Source: Paralichthys olivaceus (lineage: Eukaryota; Chordata; Actinopteri; Pleuronectiformes; Paralichthyidae). From it: a stretch of 64,000 bases of DNA. Location: assembly GCF_024713975.1 (NCBI RefSeq), contig NC_091106.1, positions 11,263,001 through 11,327,000 on the forward strand. Reading direction: 5' to 3'. The notes beneath the pieces are model-generated. The model made no database searches. It was not told where the DNA came from and saw only the letters and a list, made by a program, of their open reading frames with translations. Shown here in pieces: positions 9,793 to 23,200 of the stretch. The position numbers and the translations under genes were made by a program. Positions within the stretch are counted from its first letter, which is position 1, and the number at the start of each line of letters is the position of its first letter.

Positions 9793-12775
9793 TTAACACA
9801 CATCATGCTCTACTCTCACTGTTATTTGGCCATAGAGGAAGGTGGCCTGACGCTCCCTGGTCAGAGCAGAGAACGGTAGTCTGTTTCCCTCCTGTGGCCG
9901 AGCGGGAACCTGCAACCTGTCCACCCTCCTGTCACCACCAGAACCTGGAGGTGAAGAGGCGTTTTCAGTCTGACACACTTTGCATAGATGTTCCTCAGGA
10001 AAATGGTTGAGATCCGTGCTGACAGGAAGGGTGGGTTGGGAATACTTGGAGACGTCACAGGTAGAACTCTCTGTGCTGGATGGTGGACTGATGGTGGTGT
10101 TCAGAGTGCAGGGGTCGCTACTCCTGCAGTCGTCACCCTCGGCTCTGACCTCCCCTGCCTTGCCAAGCATGCTTCCCAGACGTGCTCCTATATTTTGCCT
10201 AAGTCCCTGAAGGGCCCCCTGGAAACGTTTGCTAAGCAGAGCATACAGAAGAGGATTGATGTCAGAGTTCAGCAACACCAGCCAGTATGAAAAGGTAACA
10301 GCGTAGGGTGGGACAAGGCTGGATTGGCCTGAAATTGCAGTTTCCGTGGCCTGAACGAGGGCCACACCTACGTAAGGTGTCCAGCAGAAGAAGAAAGCTG
10401 AGATGACCAGGAAGAGACGCACAACTCCGTGTTGGTTATGGTGCTGCTGGGAGTTCTCAGATGGAGGCTGGGAGGTGCTGGGAGCCAGGATGGAGACCAG
10501 ACGTCTAGTTACAGAGTTACTCTGCTCTGTAGCAGAATTAGGAAGAGCAGGGCTGATATTACTTTCGTCTTCTCTAATGACATCAGGCACAAACTGGCCA
10601 CTTACATGATAGATCAGTGAAGAGGAGCTGTGGAGTGTCCCACGCTGTTGCAGCTGAGGTGAATCACCAGGAGCGAAGGCGGGGGTCTGATTCCTGCTTC
10701 GCTGGACAGCTTCCTCTAAGGTATGAATCCTCCTTGCGTGGCTGCGTGCCACCTTGACAATGTTCATGTAGCAGAAGAGGATGACCACTGCAGGTACGAG
10801 GTAGGAGAGGGCGACCATCAAAGCTGTGTAGCTAGGACTGCTGGCCCAGTTGACGGCACAGCTGTACATGGGGACCACGTAACTGACAGAGCTCCAGCCC
10901 AGCAAGGGAGGGCAACTGGTAGCCAGAGCCTGCAGCCAGATCCACAGCACCACAGCGCTGGTCCTCCACAGGGTGCAGCGGGAGCTGTAGCGCAGACAGT
11001 CTATGATGGAGTGGTAGCGGTCGAGAGCAATGGCAGCTAGTGTCAGGACAGAGGCTGTGCAATACACAGAGGAGGTGTAACCCACGTACAAACAGAGGTG
11101 CTGTCAGACAGGAGAGACACAACGTCAACATGTGCACACTCAGGGATCAAATGAAAACAGGTTATATAACATGAGAGGTCAGATTTAGGTCATGTCAGAC
11201 ACTGATGCAGTTTATATGACATTTAACAGAGGTGACGTACAGAGAAATCCACCCATCCATGGTTCATGATGGACAGAGCGACAAAAGGCATGACTCCGAT
11301 GCCCACCAGGAGGTCGCTGATGGCCAGGTTCATGATCAGCACTGACGCCACCGAGTGGAAAGTCTTGGTTGCAGCCACAATCGCAATGACAAGAATATTA
11401 CCTATGCATAAACACAAACACAGAGGTCAGAAAGGTCGGACTCTGCACCATATTTCCCATCTGTAAAACAGCAGTAGAGACAATATCTACTGAACCTGTG
11501 ACTTCACAACTGAATTCAGAAAGGTTTTATGTAGATTTAGAGGAAACAAGTGTTAAAAACTTGATTATGATACCGCAAAGTATTGCATAATACTGACCTC
11601 ATGACTCTAACTGAGAATCCCAAGCACCTTTTGTTCAGACAAATCAGACAAGATGTATAGAGTCCAAGTTACAATGTGGTTAACTATGGATTTATTTGTT
11701 CAAGTATTAAAATTTTATATTTCTGCCACCCCCAAAATACAATATAGATGAATGAGATCTCCTGAAGAGGATTTAAAAGCCATGCATATAAACCAGGCTC
11801 ACATAAGGTATCGACCCAAGAGCCGAAGCTCAGTGACAGGTTCCGGATGTGTGTCATCCGGGACCTGCCAGATGTCAATACACTTGTGTATTGACATGTG
11901 TGAGTAATAGTTTTCTATACAGACCTGCAAGCACAAGTATTTATTCCTGTTTAGTGAGAGCGTGGCCTTGAGACTAAGACCTTGTGGAGGTCAAAGGGGT
12001 GTAAGAGTTTGACAAATGCCAGATAACGGTTCCTGACTGATAATGACTTCAGCAGAGATACAGATGAAAAATATATTTTTAAAGTATCTCTGTCAGGTCA
12101 AGAAACAAATGATGAAAACCAAATAAAATGCATTTATGGACTTAAGACGTCTAATATCTCCTTTAATTGAATAAAAGTTTGACACTTCAATGCTTGTCTG
12201 CACTTTCAAATACATGTAAAACTGATTATGCAAATTCATCTGTACTGTACTCTGTATTCATGATCAGCTGATGGTCACACCTGAGCAACAACCAGGTATC
12301 ATGAGGTTTTAAATTCAACCCAAACGCAGCAGTTTTTTTTTATCCTTTAACTGAAATTCTGTATCTCACCTCCACTTTATTTATGATCTGCATATACATG
12401 CCAGGCCATACAAAATAAAATACATTTACATAATTGTTAACCGTCAGGCCACATATAGCGTTGTTGGAAAAGATAACCAAAGACAAATACATATTCCATT
12501 ACAGGAAGATCTATCTTAACTTCAGGTCTGAGAGTCAGATCATTTTCAAATATTTCAGATTTAAAATGCAATGGAAAATCTATAGGCCTATAAAAGTGAT
12601 CAGAGGATCGTGTACCTGTCACTGCGCCCAAACACATCAGCACCATGAGGATCTCCAGCAGCAGCTGAGTCCGCCCGGACGCCACCAGTCCTGCAGCCCC
12701 GCTCCGGCTCCCGTTCACCGCCGCTGCCTGCAGAGTAGAGCGGGGCTCGGACCAGGAGCCACCCAGCTCCTCCAT
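9793..12775 (-). CDS. orphan class A GPCR related to GPR161/GPR101
   Basis: Three exons join in phase, in order of transcription 12775-12616, 11401-11241 and 11100-9793, for 542 residues. The start at 12775 (MEELGGSW) was preferred to in-frame upstream ATGs because it gives a normal short N-terminus with one N-glycosylation site (NGS). Class A landmarks are present: GN in TM1, NLAISDLL in TM2, Cys110 and Asp134-Arg135-Tyr136 at correct spacing in TM3, a Cys in extracellular loop 2 (MYSCAVNW), FCWTPY in TM6 and NPLLY in TM7. Intracellular loop 3 is long (about 115 residues) and the C-tail is long and Ser/Thr-rich. PPLLGWSSV and KVARSHARRIH resemble GPR161, and SPSYT resembles GPR101 and GPR161. 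Ligand and G protein are unknown. The gene is convergent with slc35f3 and in tandem with tarbp1. Confidence 0.88.
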
Positions 12776-12935
12776 GTCCCACTCACATCTACCGTCCTCC
12801 CATGAGCCACGGACAAGCGCGACTCCACGGAAAAAAAACGAGTGAATGGAGTGCGTGCTCTCCAGGTGAGTCTGGGAGGGTATGTGTATGACTAGTGTTC
12901 CCTGAGGGAGGTGCACGAGGTATTTAGGATTGAGT

Positions 12936-12945
12936 TCTCGCGAGA
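12936..12945. promoter_or_regulatory. TCTCGCGAGA palindrome upstream of the GPCR start
   Basis: A perfect TCTCGCGAGA element lies about 160 bp upstream of the GPCR start codon. In vertebrates this palindrome is a known core-promoter element of many broadly expressed genes. Its placement suggests the GPCR transcription start lies close by. The same element occurs in the tarbp1 promoter at 26273-26282. Confidence 0.6.
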
Positions 12946-13162
12946 GCAACCTGAAGAATATTTTGTCGACACTCCTGTTGGTGATCGCCCATTTTAAGTC
13001 TTTGGTTTCCTGGAAGTAAATGTCGGATTCGTTTTCTCCACTGACGTTTCACAAAATGCTTATAAAAAGTTTTAAGTATGGAACCGGCTTCGAGATGAAT
13101 CATGACCATAAAACATTTGATCTGGAGCAAAAATCATTGGAAAACAATTATGTGTAAATAAT

Positions 13163-13330
13163 TATCTTAAAGCTACGGTGTGTAAGATTTAAGTGAAAGG
13201 GATCTATAAATTTAATATAAAATAATCCAAGCCCTTTATATTTAGATATATCATATATATCGTGAGCGGATCCTCTCTATGGAGGCCGCCATTTTTTTTT
13301 TTTTACTGTAGTCCAAACTGGAAAAACTAC
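13163..13330. repeat. interspersed repeat, AAGCTACGGTGTGTAAGATT family
   Basis: The block begins AAAGCTACGGTGTGTAAGAT and contains AAGGGATCTAT, then CTCTCTATGGAGGCCGCCAT, a T-run and ACTGTAGTCCAAACTGG. This order resembles a dispersed family seen in other fish intergenic DNA (from memory). It is related in style to, but distinct from, the repeat at 6718. Confidence 0.5.
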
Positions 13331-14234
13331 CCATAAGTTAAAGCAAATGATCCCTTTCCAACACTGCCTGTTCGTTTCTCCTTGAATTTAACCTTGTTGT
13401 TAAAATAGCATAGACATGTATAGTTGTTTGTTTATGTATGTGTATAGCATTTCATATAGTGTATAGAATAGTGACCGAGTGTAGTACTGCTGAACGATTC
13501 AATCATAGCCAACATGACTTTCGCAGTAGTGGTTAACATTGCCGTGGTAACAGTGAGCTCCGCCAATTAGAGACGTCCTTGACTTTGACCATAGCAATCT
13601 AATCAGTTCATCTTTGAGTCCAAATAAATAATAAAAAAAAAAATTATCAGTTTATATTTATTCAACTGTATAAAAGAAAGACCATTTGCAATTTAAAACC
13701 ACAAACTGCAATAAAAACAATGATAGTGAGATGAAAAGTATTAAATCGTACTAAAAATACAGTATTAATATATAATGTGTGATACTTTGCTGGATAAGTA
13801 CATCATGAACCAGTCCTGGTGGTCTGAGGTGAATAATAAGTGCTCTCATAAACAAGTAACTTCCTCATCAAAGTAGGAGATTTCCATTTATGCTGCTGAT
13901 AGAGACACAAAGACCGGCTGCATTAATATGACAGCAGGCCCAGTGGAATAGTTCACTGTAATAACCAGAAGTGATGACTCTCATTAAGGCACAAGCACAG
14001 TACTGATGACTGTTGACCACATTAAAACCTGAGAGACCCCTGATCAGATAGAATCAGAAAATTCCCTACGGTCCTGACATTAATCGTATGTAGCATCTTC
14101 ACGTCCCCGAGCTGATGTGGACATTTTCATTTACAGTCTTCTTACGCTCTCTACCACAGACGATCCATACTGTCAACATCTGGAGGTCAGATGTCACGTC
14201 ATACGTCCACAGGGCTGCACCGCTGGTTTCTTCT

Positions 14235-17200
14235 TCAGCTGCGTTTGGCGTCGACTTCAGCTGAACCAGAGGCGAGATGCTGCCGTGTGTATTCCCAAAT
14301 GAGCAGGGCCGCGCTTACGTGCACGTTAAGGGAGCGGATGACCCCTTGTTGGGGGATCTCCACACAAACGTCCAACATCTGGAGCAAGTTGGCAGGAATA
14401 CCTTCTCGTTCATTGCTAAAATAAGAGAGAGAGAATATATGTGTCAACTAGACATTAACGGCTAGTTTAACATTTTGGGAAATATTCTTAGAGAGTTTGA
14501 TACCACTGTCAGATGTATTGACCTGGTCGAGACCCCTGCCAGGTGACAGCCCATGACGAAGGGCAACAGGGCTTTTAATATTAAGTCTCCACACTATGCA
14601 ACCCTGCTCATGTGGTAGTAGATCTCATGGGGACCAAAGCTCAGTCCGAATGAGGTAAAATGTGATTTCTGAGATCCTGGTTAAGGTAAGAGGTGTGACT
14701 TGTTAAGGCTGAGGTTAGGGACATGCTTTTGGTTTGGCTGTAGTGTTCGGTTTAATATGGTGTTCCTGACTTTAGTTTTTCATCACTACCTTCTTCTAAA
14801 GCCCTTCTTACAACTTTTCTTTTTGTGAAAGCTTTTGGAAATTGTTGACATCTGGTTTATTCATACAGAAAAGTACTGTTTATCTGAGATTATGTATGTA
14901 CACTACTAATGCTCTTTTGTATTATTCTCATTTTATATGACTTGTCTGGTTTTATTTCTTTTTTTATAAAACATGTTGTGACATTGTTAAGGAAAGTGCT
15001 ATACAAATAATTACTATAATACTAATAATTCATAAAGTACTATTATTATAATTATTATTATACTCACACTGACTGCCCAATAAGTACTAGGGCATGACTA
15101 TTGCTGTATCAATTTAACCCTGGTTGTCTATTTTGCAGTAAAAACATGTATTATGGGATGTTTTTAATGTTAGCTTTCATTTGACTTAATGATTCTACCC
15201 ATTTGATTTAATTTAAGAGCCCTTGTCGCTAATAGCAAAGTTAGTCCTTCATTTTCTCATGATGACTCACGAGTTATTCAAACTGTAATCAACTGAGCAT
15301 ATACTGAGCTCAGGCAGTATGGGCCATGCAAAGCAAACATAAAGAGGTAACGAGTTTTGGCATTCAGTGAGTCCACAGAGGGCGCCGCGCAGCGAGGAAG
15401 CATGATTTGATGAGCTACATTTATCTTGAGTGCAACTGGCTGAGATAATAGCCACCTGATGAGTGATTAGAGGCAGGGCAGTGCTGCGTGCACACAGCTG
15501 TGAAAGCCCTCAACATTCAGTTCACACATGGGGTGTTTGAGTTAACAGTGCTGCTCATGCCTTTGTGACTTCACAAGTTAAAACAAAACAAGACACCTAC
15601 ACAGATGCAATAAATAGGATCCCTCTCTTTGTATCAGGCCATCTGTACAACTGCTAAACACATTTAATGAGGAGTGAATCATGCAGCCACTGTTGCATTT
15701 CTAAAAATGACTACATGACTTGTCTGTGTCACGCTGACCACAGGGTAGCGTCATGAACTATTCAAGATAAAAGGTTCAGGGTTTTTTTCAGCGGCAGTCA
15801 TCACCCTGCTTGTATTGGTTCGTGTAATTCATTTCCATCTGCTCTTGTCCTCAGGGAGAGCCAATTACAGCCCAGCATGCCCCGACAGGTACAGCGTGGG
15901 GAGGAGAGGTTCAGATGCCGCAGGGGAAACGCTTCAAATCAGTGAATTAAATGTCTAGTCAGCTCAAACCTTCATCTGTGTGAGAGTCACAAGGGCATGG
16001 GAAAACAGAGGCCTGCATGCATTTATGCACTAATGGTTGGTGGAAAAGGAATTTTTATGGTTTCACTAAGAGTAAGCCTGTAGATGTAGAAGTCATACCC
16101 GAGAAGTAAAAGAGTCTTCTCAGGGAACTGATAGTCCTGCAGACTCTGACTGTTGGCGGTCTGCTCCACTCCAACAATACAGTATCCTTCACTCTTCTTC
16201 AGCTGCAGGAAGTCAGTCAGCTCCAAGGGCTTCACCTGATGGACGGATGCAGGTTATGATTTTATAATTCAGACGTTAAAGGTGAGAGGAAAGAGTCAAT
16301 ATACATTTAAAAGAATTGGACAGTACAAACGGTAAAGCACTTTCATGAAGTAAACCATAGGCTGTCTATAAAGATGGACGACGCATCACCACTTCCTCCC
16401 ACTATCCAGAAATGAAGCCAAAATAACATGAATACAAACGCTGAGTATTTGCAGTCAGAGTCTATGCAGGAGCAGTCGGGGTATGGAGCTGCTGTATCGA
16501 GGTTCCACTGACACATGTGCTACACACATGGTGGATGTGTCAGCTGTCAATCAGGATGTTTCACCCCATTTTTGTAGCATCATAATTAATCAAAACCAAT
16601 TAGAAAATGTAACACTTGAACATATATCAGGGTGATCAGTACCACCTAAAATGACTGTACTTTGACTTTTAATGTCCCAGCCACTAACATAGAGGAGGCA
16701 GGGTTTATGACCTATACTGCAGCCAGAGAATACAACCAAAGAGGATGCTCATAAACATGCATCTGTTTAAGCCTAAATAAATGAAGCTAGAAATTCACCA
16801 CCAAGGTACAATTAAGAGTCCATTTTGTTCTTGAAACTGTAGCACAATTTCTAAAAATTATTTTCTTGTAAGTGCAAGAAAGACGTTAATAGTTCTCGTG
16901 ACAGTTTTCTTGGTGGCTGCAGAACAGAGTGCCATTAAGAGAACTACAGTGTCAGTATCCAGCTGTTCTGGCTTGATGTTAATCTTGACTGAGACAATTT
17001 TAACCCTGAGCTAACCACGTCAAATCACACACTTCTCAGGTCCGAACCCCACTGGGAGAAGAAGTTACATAAAGACTAAGTGGACAATCACTGGGGTGAA
17101 ATGCCACAACACTTTATGCAATTTACCTCTAACAGGGGAAGCCAGAGCTCAGACGAGACGCTCAGGGCCTGGAAGTGCTTGTCACCAACGTGGCGGAGGG

Positions 17201-20200
17201 TGTCCAGAACCAGAGCACTGGCCCCGAATATCTCACAGGTCCTGCACAGACCTAGAACAGATGAAGAGAAATGTGTGATCTTAGTTAGGATGGTTTGTCT
17301 ACTATCTCTCAGGGGTTAATGAGACCATTTTAGACCCGAGTCATCCGTGGCAACGATGACTCAACATTAAATAGATGCTGGTCTATCAGCATGGGCACAG
17401 ACAGATATAAAAAGCTGCACCTGAATGAAAGTAAAACATTATGAGAACATCCACGCCAATGTTCTTGCTTGCATCATGCCGTATCAATATTGGTTTTGAA
17501 AATGGGTTTTTCCTCTGTAAACAAATTTTAATTGATTCAGCTTCTTATCGTCTGATACAAAAAACACTGGAGTACATTTGCAGAGCTGATGTGAGCTGGA
17601 CATTTCCTGCCTAAAGTCTTGATTTGGTTTTTAATAGATGCTGTATCTTTTACCAGGTCTACATCGTGAAAAAATCAAATTAACTGTATTTCCTGATTAA
17701 ATATATGATAAAAAGTTGAGTGTAAAGCCCCTTTTCCGCTGTTCAAAAAAACATAGTAGCACCCACTAACATCTGGCTTTTGTCTACATTGGGAATGGAT
17801 ACAATCGGCATTAAAACAAGAGTTTTAATCAGGTGAACGTATTAATTTCATGACGTCGAACATGATGCACCAAGGGGAAAAAATCAAAAAATCTCTTCTG
17901 GCAATGGAAATAAAGTAAATTGCTCTTTTGTGGTGTTAAAACAACCCATTTATTCAAGCTAACTTTGGTGCTATAGATGTATTAGGTGACGTGTTGTGCT
18001 GCTCCTGACCTCCTAAATTGGTGGGTTTGTCTATGAGCGAGGCCACCACCAGCAGGGCGCCGTGCAGTTTGCCCAGTCGAGCGGCCCTCTGCGGGGGAAC
18101 CAACTGAAGTTCTGGCTCCTGCTCCTGGATCCCCAACCTCCAGGGAGTGATCTTCTTCTGCACCTCGGCCCAGCGTTCCTCCTTATCCTGCTCAGCTGGG
18201 TGACACAACACCATGATCCCCTCAATTTTCCCCTTTCATTGTATGATACAAACATGCAGTTATGCTGCTTGTGACTGGTGCTACTGTACTTTTGTCCTGC
18301 TGGATCCAGTCTCCAGGCTGGAACTGGCTCAGGTCCGGAGCAGGATTTCTCACAGGGAAAGATGGATGGTCAGAGAAACACGTCAGTTTCTCAAACTTCC
18401 ACGCTGGAATCCACTCATCGTCTGCCAACTCCGACAGACTGGGAAAGGTGCAGAATATGGTCTGGGAGAGCAAAGTACAAAAATGTTACTCTGTATGGTG
18501 TTACGTCAGAAATGAGAACATCTAATTAGTTGCCAGACTTTTCATATTTTGCAAAAATAAACCTCAACACTGTAATCTCTGATAGGGTGAAAGGCACCAA
18601 AGAAGAAGTGCTCCTGAATCCTTATCCAGTTTTTGTTGGCATTTCTGGAGGGAGAGAAAGAAAATCAATAAATTAGAATACTACAGTCAGCTTTTTTTAG
18701 AATATAGAACCTGGCATGTGCTCACCCAGTGGTTTGCATGGCCTCAGCCTGGTTCAAACAGGTCTTGATCACATCGGACAAGCCCCCCAATCCATCTGCC
18801 CCTTCCTCTGCCAAGCTCCACACCCTCTTCAGGGCCAGTAAGGCATACAGGCGCACACTGAAGTTATGGTTGAAACACCACTGCAGGATGATGTTCAACG
18901 CTTTACGCAACTGCGCTGCCTAAAAACACAAAGATGGAGAGATCTGATGGAGAGGTGGAGAAGAAGAATAATGGTGTTTGAATGGTGAAAAACAAACTCA
19001 TAGGGTTTACCTTGTCCTTAAGATTAGGAATGATGATGTTGAAATGGACCAGGACTGATAGGAAGGTGCAGATGCTTGTCTTGGTCTTTTCGTGATCCTG
19101 TAAAGAAAACACAGTCATTGTTAAATCTTTTAATGTCTCACTCATAATATGGTATTTTCTGGTGCACCGGTGTCCAGAGTGGGTTCTCACCGTGTTGAAA
19201 CAGGCCCAAAATCTGTCCATGTGTTGTGGATGGTGAGTGAGGATTAGAATCATCATCCATTCGATCAGGTACTTGACTGAAGCTTGGTTACTGCAGAATC
19301 CAGCTTCAAACACACGGTTCAGCAAAGTGGAGACAAACTCCTACACACACACACACACACACACTCACAGTTACTTACTGATGCTCTACTTCCTGTGAGA
19401 TTCTTAGTTTGAGTGTAATCATCTTACCTCTCTGAGTTTGGGCAGTAACAGCAGCAGTGTTTGCCACACTCTGTTTTTGACGCGATGCTGCAGGGAGTTG
19501 CTATAGTAACGCACTTTTGACTTTGATATGTCGTTATCCTGACGGGATGAAGTGGAGACGGAAACTGGTTTAAAATGTTAGCTGCAACTGATGCTAAACT
19601 TATCATCATCATAATGAAAAATGCCACATATACCACATATATCACAACACACAATTCACAATATCTAATAACTGTGTTCACACATCAAAGACAAACTACT
19701 TCTCGTTTGTCTGATGTTTTATTTCCTTGTTTAAGATAAGAACGAGAATATTCGATTTTTTTTATATTTCAATATTAATTGTCATGACCAAAAATGTAAA
19801 GATCAAGATGGGACACAGGTCCTTAAAACAAATCTGAAGTTTCAGTGAGATTGTGTTAATGTGATCATACTGGCGTGTTTGACATAGAATCGGAAAGTTT
19901 TCTTTAAAGATTTATGTAGAACAAAACTACACAATTTCATATGTGATTGTGAATACATTTTCCTGATAATATTTTTGGACACTGGTATTTTGGCACTCAT
20001 TCTCAGAGGAATCCCCTACCTTATTCAACAAAGCCATCACTAGATCCTCCATCACTCTTTCATGCTGCGGGTTTGAGGGATCCAGGCGGCTGAGGAACGC
20101 CAATACACTTGTGCGAGGGAACTGATCATCCCTGTTATCACTGGAAATTAAAGCAGGAGTCCGAACTGTGAAAACATCTGTACAGCAGCAGAGACCTCTA

Positions 20201-23200
20201 GTGGCAGTCCTTTAAATTACAGCCAGAAAGAAACAAGCCTTCCCAAATTGAGACGTCAGCTCACCTTGTAACTACGACACCTTCACCAAGCTTCTCCACG
20301 TATGTTTGGACATCTTGGACAAGTCTTTGATAGAAATAAAACTGTTAAAAAGATGCCCACAGACAAAACAACAAATCGGAGAAATGCTGTCAGAAGTTAC
20401 CGTTGGTCTCTCCTGAACACTGGTCCATACACACAGGCCTCAGTGAGCATGCCCATGTGGCTGAAAACGCTACAAAACGCTTTGTCATCCTGGTCGTCGC
20501 CGCCTCGGCCTGTGGGCAGCCACGTCTGACAGCAGTGTTGAAGCAGGACTCCGAACACTCCACTTTTTGACTGAGACAGCTCGATCAGCTCAGTGGAAAT
20601 CTAAATCAATCGCACATAAACACATTTGTATACAAATGGAAAATGTATGTAAGCACATTACTGGGCTTATTCATTTCCAGGTCTTGATTTACCTGTTTCA
20701 ACGTGGCCACAAGTGTCAGAGCCTGAGTGTGTGACAGCACGAGCACATTCTGGTGGAAAGCCAATGAGATGAAGCCTTTCAGGGCCGGCCAGAAGTCATG
20801 GGCATTCGTGCTCAGTCCCTGCACCAGCTCCCAGCAAAGAGTCACAGCCTCCACACACAGCGCCTCCTCATCCATCAGTAACTGGGATCAAAACATCACA
20901 GTTCATCAGATATCACCTTTCCTCCTCCTACAACACCTCATTTTAATTCCTTAAATTCCCCCGAAATCAACAGAGACTCACTCGTGGCAGCACCGTCTCC
21001 ATAAAGGCGAACACAGGCAGCACCAGGTCGCTGGGCAGCAGTGCCAGGGCCTCTACGCTGCAGCTCAGAGCGGCTTTGAGAGTGTCTGGTGCTCTGGAAT
21101 TGTTGGGATTCTCAACAGCCTTAATCAGGAAGCTCAAACAAATCCACTGGTCCCGCATGAAGTTGGCAGCGACACGTCCCCAATCCTGCAGCAGACCCTG
21201 CACACCTAGATCACTACCAGAGAAGAAACATTATTCCTTATCATCAAAGCATGGTTCTTCATGACAGTGTCTTTTTATTCTGGATATTGTGTTTCAGCCA
21301 AACTTGGACACTTCTAATGACTGTCATATTGTTAGAAAAGTTTTCCACAAACCAGTCTCCTGTGTGTGGTTTCAGCAGGCGTTTATTGAAGTTTCCCAGA
21401 GATAAAGGACTTAGCGAGGTAGATGAAGGTGAACTGTAGAAGAAGTCGTTCAGAGCTTCCAGAGCAGAAATGGCCTCTGATCTCCTGTCGATAACTTTCT
21501 GCTCCACAAGCTCACAAACTGTGGCCAGGGACGCCATAGCAACTGCCTTGGCCACCTGGTGTTGCACCGACGGGATCTGTCGGTGGAAAAAAACATAATT
21601 AAGCAATCACCAATGATCAAAAGGATGTATGAAGACCCTGGCTGATGGCTGGGGTTTGAACCTGCGGACTTGGTTCTTGCAGGACCCTGAGGCTGTGCTT
21701 AATGAGTTTAGGGAAATCACTCTGCTGGACTTTATGATGGTGCTGCGGAGCAGAATCTGACATGACCACCAGCTGCCTCAGAACCCTCAGATACAGCTCT
21801 GCCCGCTCCACATCAAAGAGCTGTTATAAAATAAGAGCACATGTAAGAGCTGAAGGCCTCGATGCTAATTAGAGCGATGGTGACTTGCTCGACTTGCTGT
21901 TTACCTCCTGCAGCTCCCCACACAGCCGCCTCAAGATAAACTCCTGGATTGGATCTGCAAGTTTAAAAATGAGCTTCTCCATGGCAATGCTCACGCTATC
22001 TGTGAAAAGCAGAGTGACAAGAGGTGAATGTTACTCACTCCAGAGAGGCTCCTTAGAAATTAACAGAAAATCTCAGTCCAATTAAAGTGAGAGTAAGAAT
22101 CCCTGAATGTGGTTCTTTCTTCGGATAGACACCGTTTATTGGATCATGTTTTCAAAGTGGAGATAATTATGAAAATGTGGTGCTGAAGTGTAAATAGTAT
22201 TTTGTTATTTGCGAAACATACTAAAGTTTAATTTAGAGATGCTGCACATTCAGGCAGCCAAAAATTATGACTTTATTATTTATTTTTTTACTTTATTATT
22301 AGGAGTTTTTTCTGTGGCCCTAACACTCTATCGTACACCTCGGCTTAACCTACTGCATATTTATGAGGGTGGACTTGACAAGTAAGGAAATAAATCAGTG
22401 TAATTGTTACAAACCTTGTTGTCCTTCGACACTCGGACAACTTGGTGTTTGTTCAAGCTGCAGCAGTCGCAGCACAAGCTGCAGGCTCTTGTCACTCTTG
22501 CGCAGAGGAAGGTAAATATTGGTGCTGACTCTGCTCAGGGTGTCCAGCAGAGGAGAGAGTAATGACTCCAGACTGTTACTGAGCTCTGTGCCTGGCTGAC
22601 TCTTCTCCATGTCCACACACAGAAGAACGGCCCTGGCCAACTTATCCGCCTCTTTAGAGTCAGGTAATGTCTCGCTCTGACCTGCGGAGCAAGACAACTG
22701 ACTTTACTTGATGGTGAAAAGTGTAATCATCAGATCTAAACAAACGGGAGAATCCAGGAACATTTCATCATTCTCTAACATTGTGAGCTAGGTTGTGTTT
22801 TTTTTTTACATGTTCACCTCTTCCAGTGAAAAATTCATGGATCTTGCAGTTAATCTGGCAAATTTAGGGAACTGATTTCTATGAGTGTGTGCAATTTGGT
22901 GTGGCTTGATTAAATTGAAAGGACTGTTGGCAAGACGGCGAGGTGAGAGAGCGCCTCAGTTGTTGGTGCGCTCGAGACGTCAAACATGATGCACCAGGGG
23001 GAAAACACAAAAAGGCAAACTCCTCTATTGGCAATTGAAAGGGCGATTAATCCACATTTAAAAAACCTGCATGTAACCGCTAACTTGATGTAAAAGAGGT
23101 AAATGAGTGTGCACTAATTAGTTTCACTAGATTGAATTTAAAGACACTGGTGGAGGGATGCACTAAACTGAGTGCCATTCAATACTGCTTCCTTTTAGAC

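Larger units (their letters stand above)
12776..14234. other. intergenic region between GPCR promoter and tarbp1 3' end
   Basis: No coding exon is supported here. The first 200 bp is the probable GPCR promoter and 5' UTR. A dispersed repeat lies at about 13163-13330. The rest is AT-rich and probably includes the tarbp1 3' UTR, which reads leftward from 14234. Confidence 0.6.

Noticed and set aside
12776-12949. Upstream in-frame ATG at 12949 giving a 58-residue longer GPCR N-terminus
   Set aside because: The added segment reads through the TCTCGCGAGA promoter element and has no signal-peptide or receptor resemblance. The ATG at 12775 gives a normal length.
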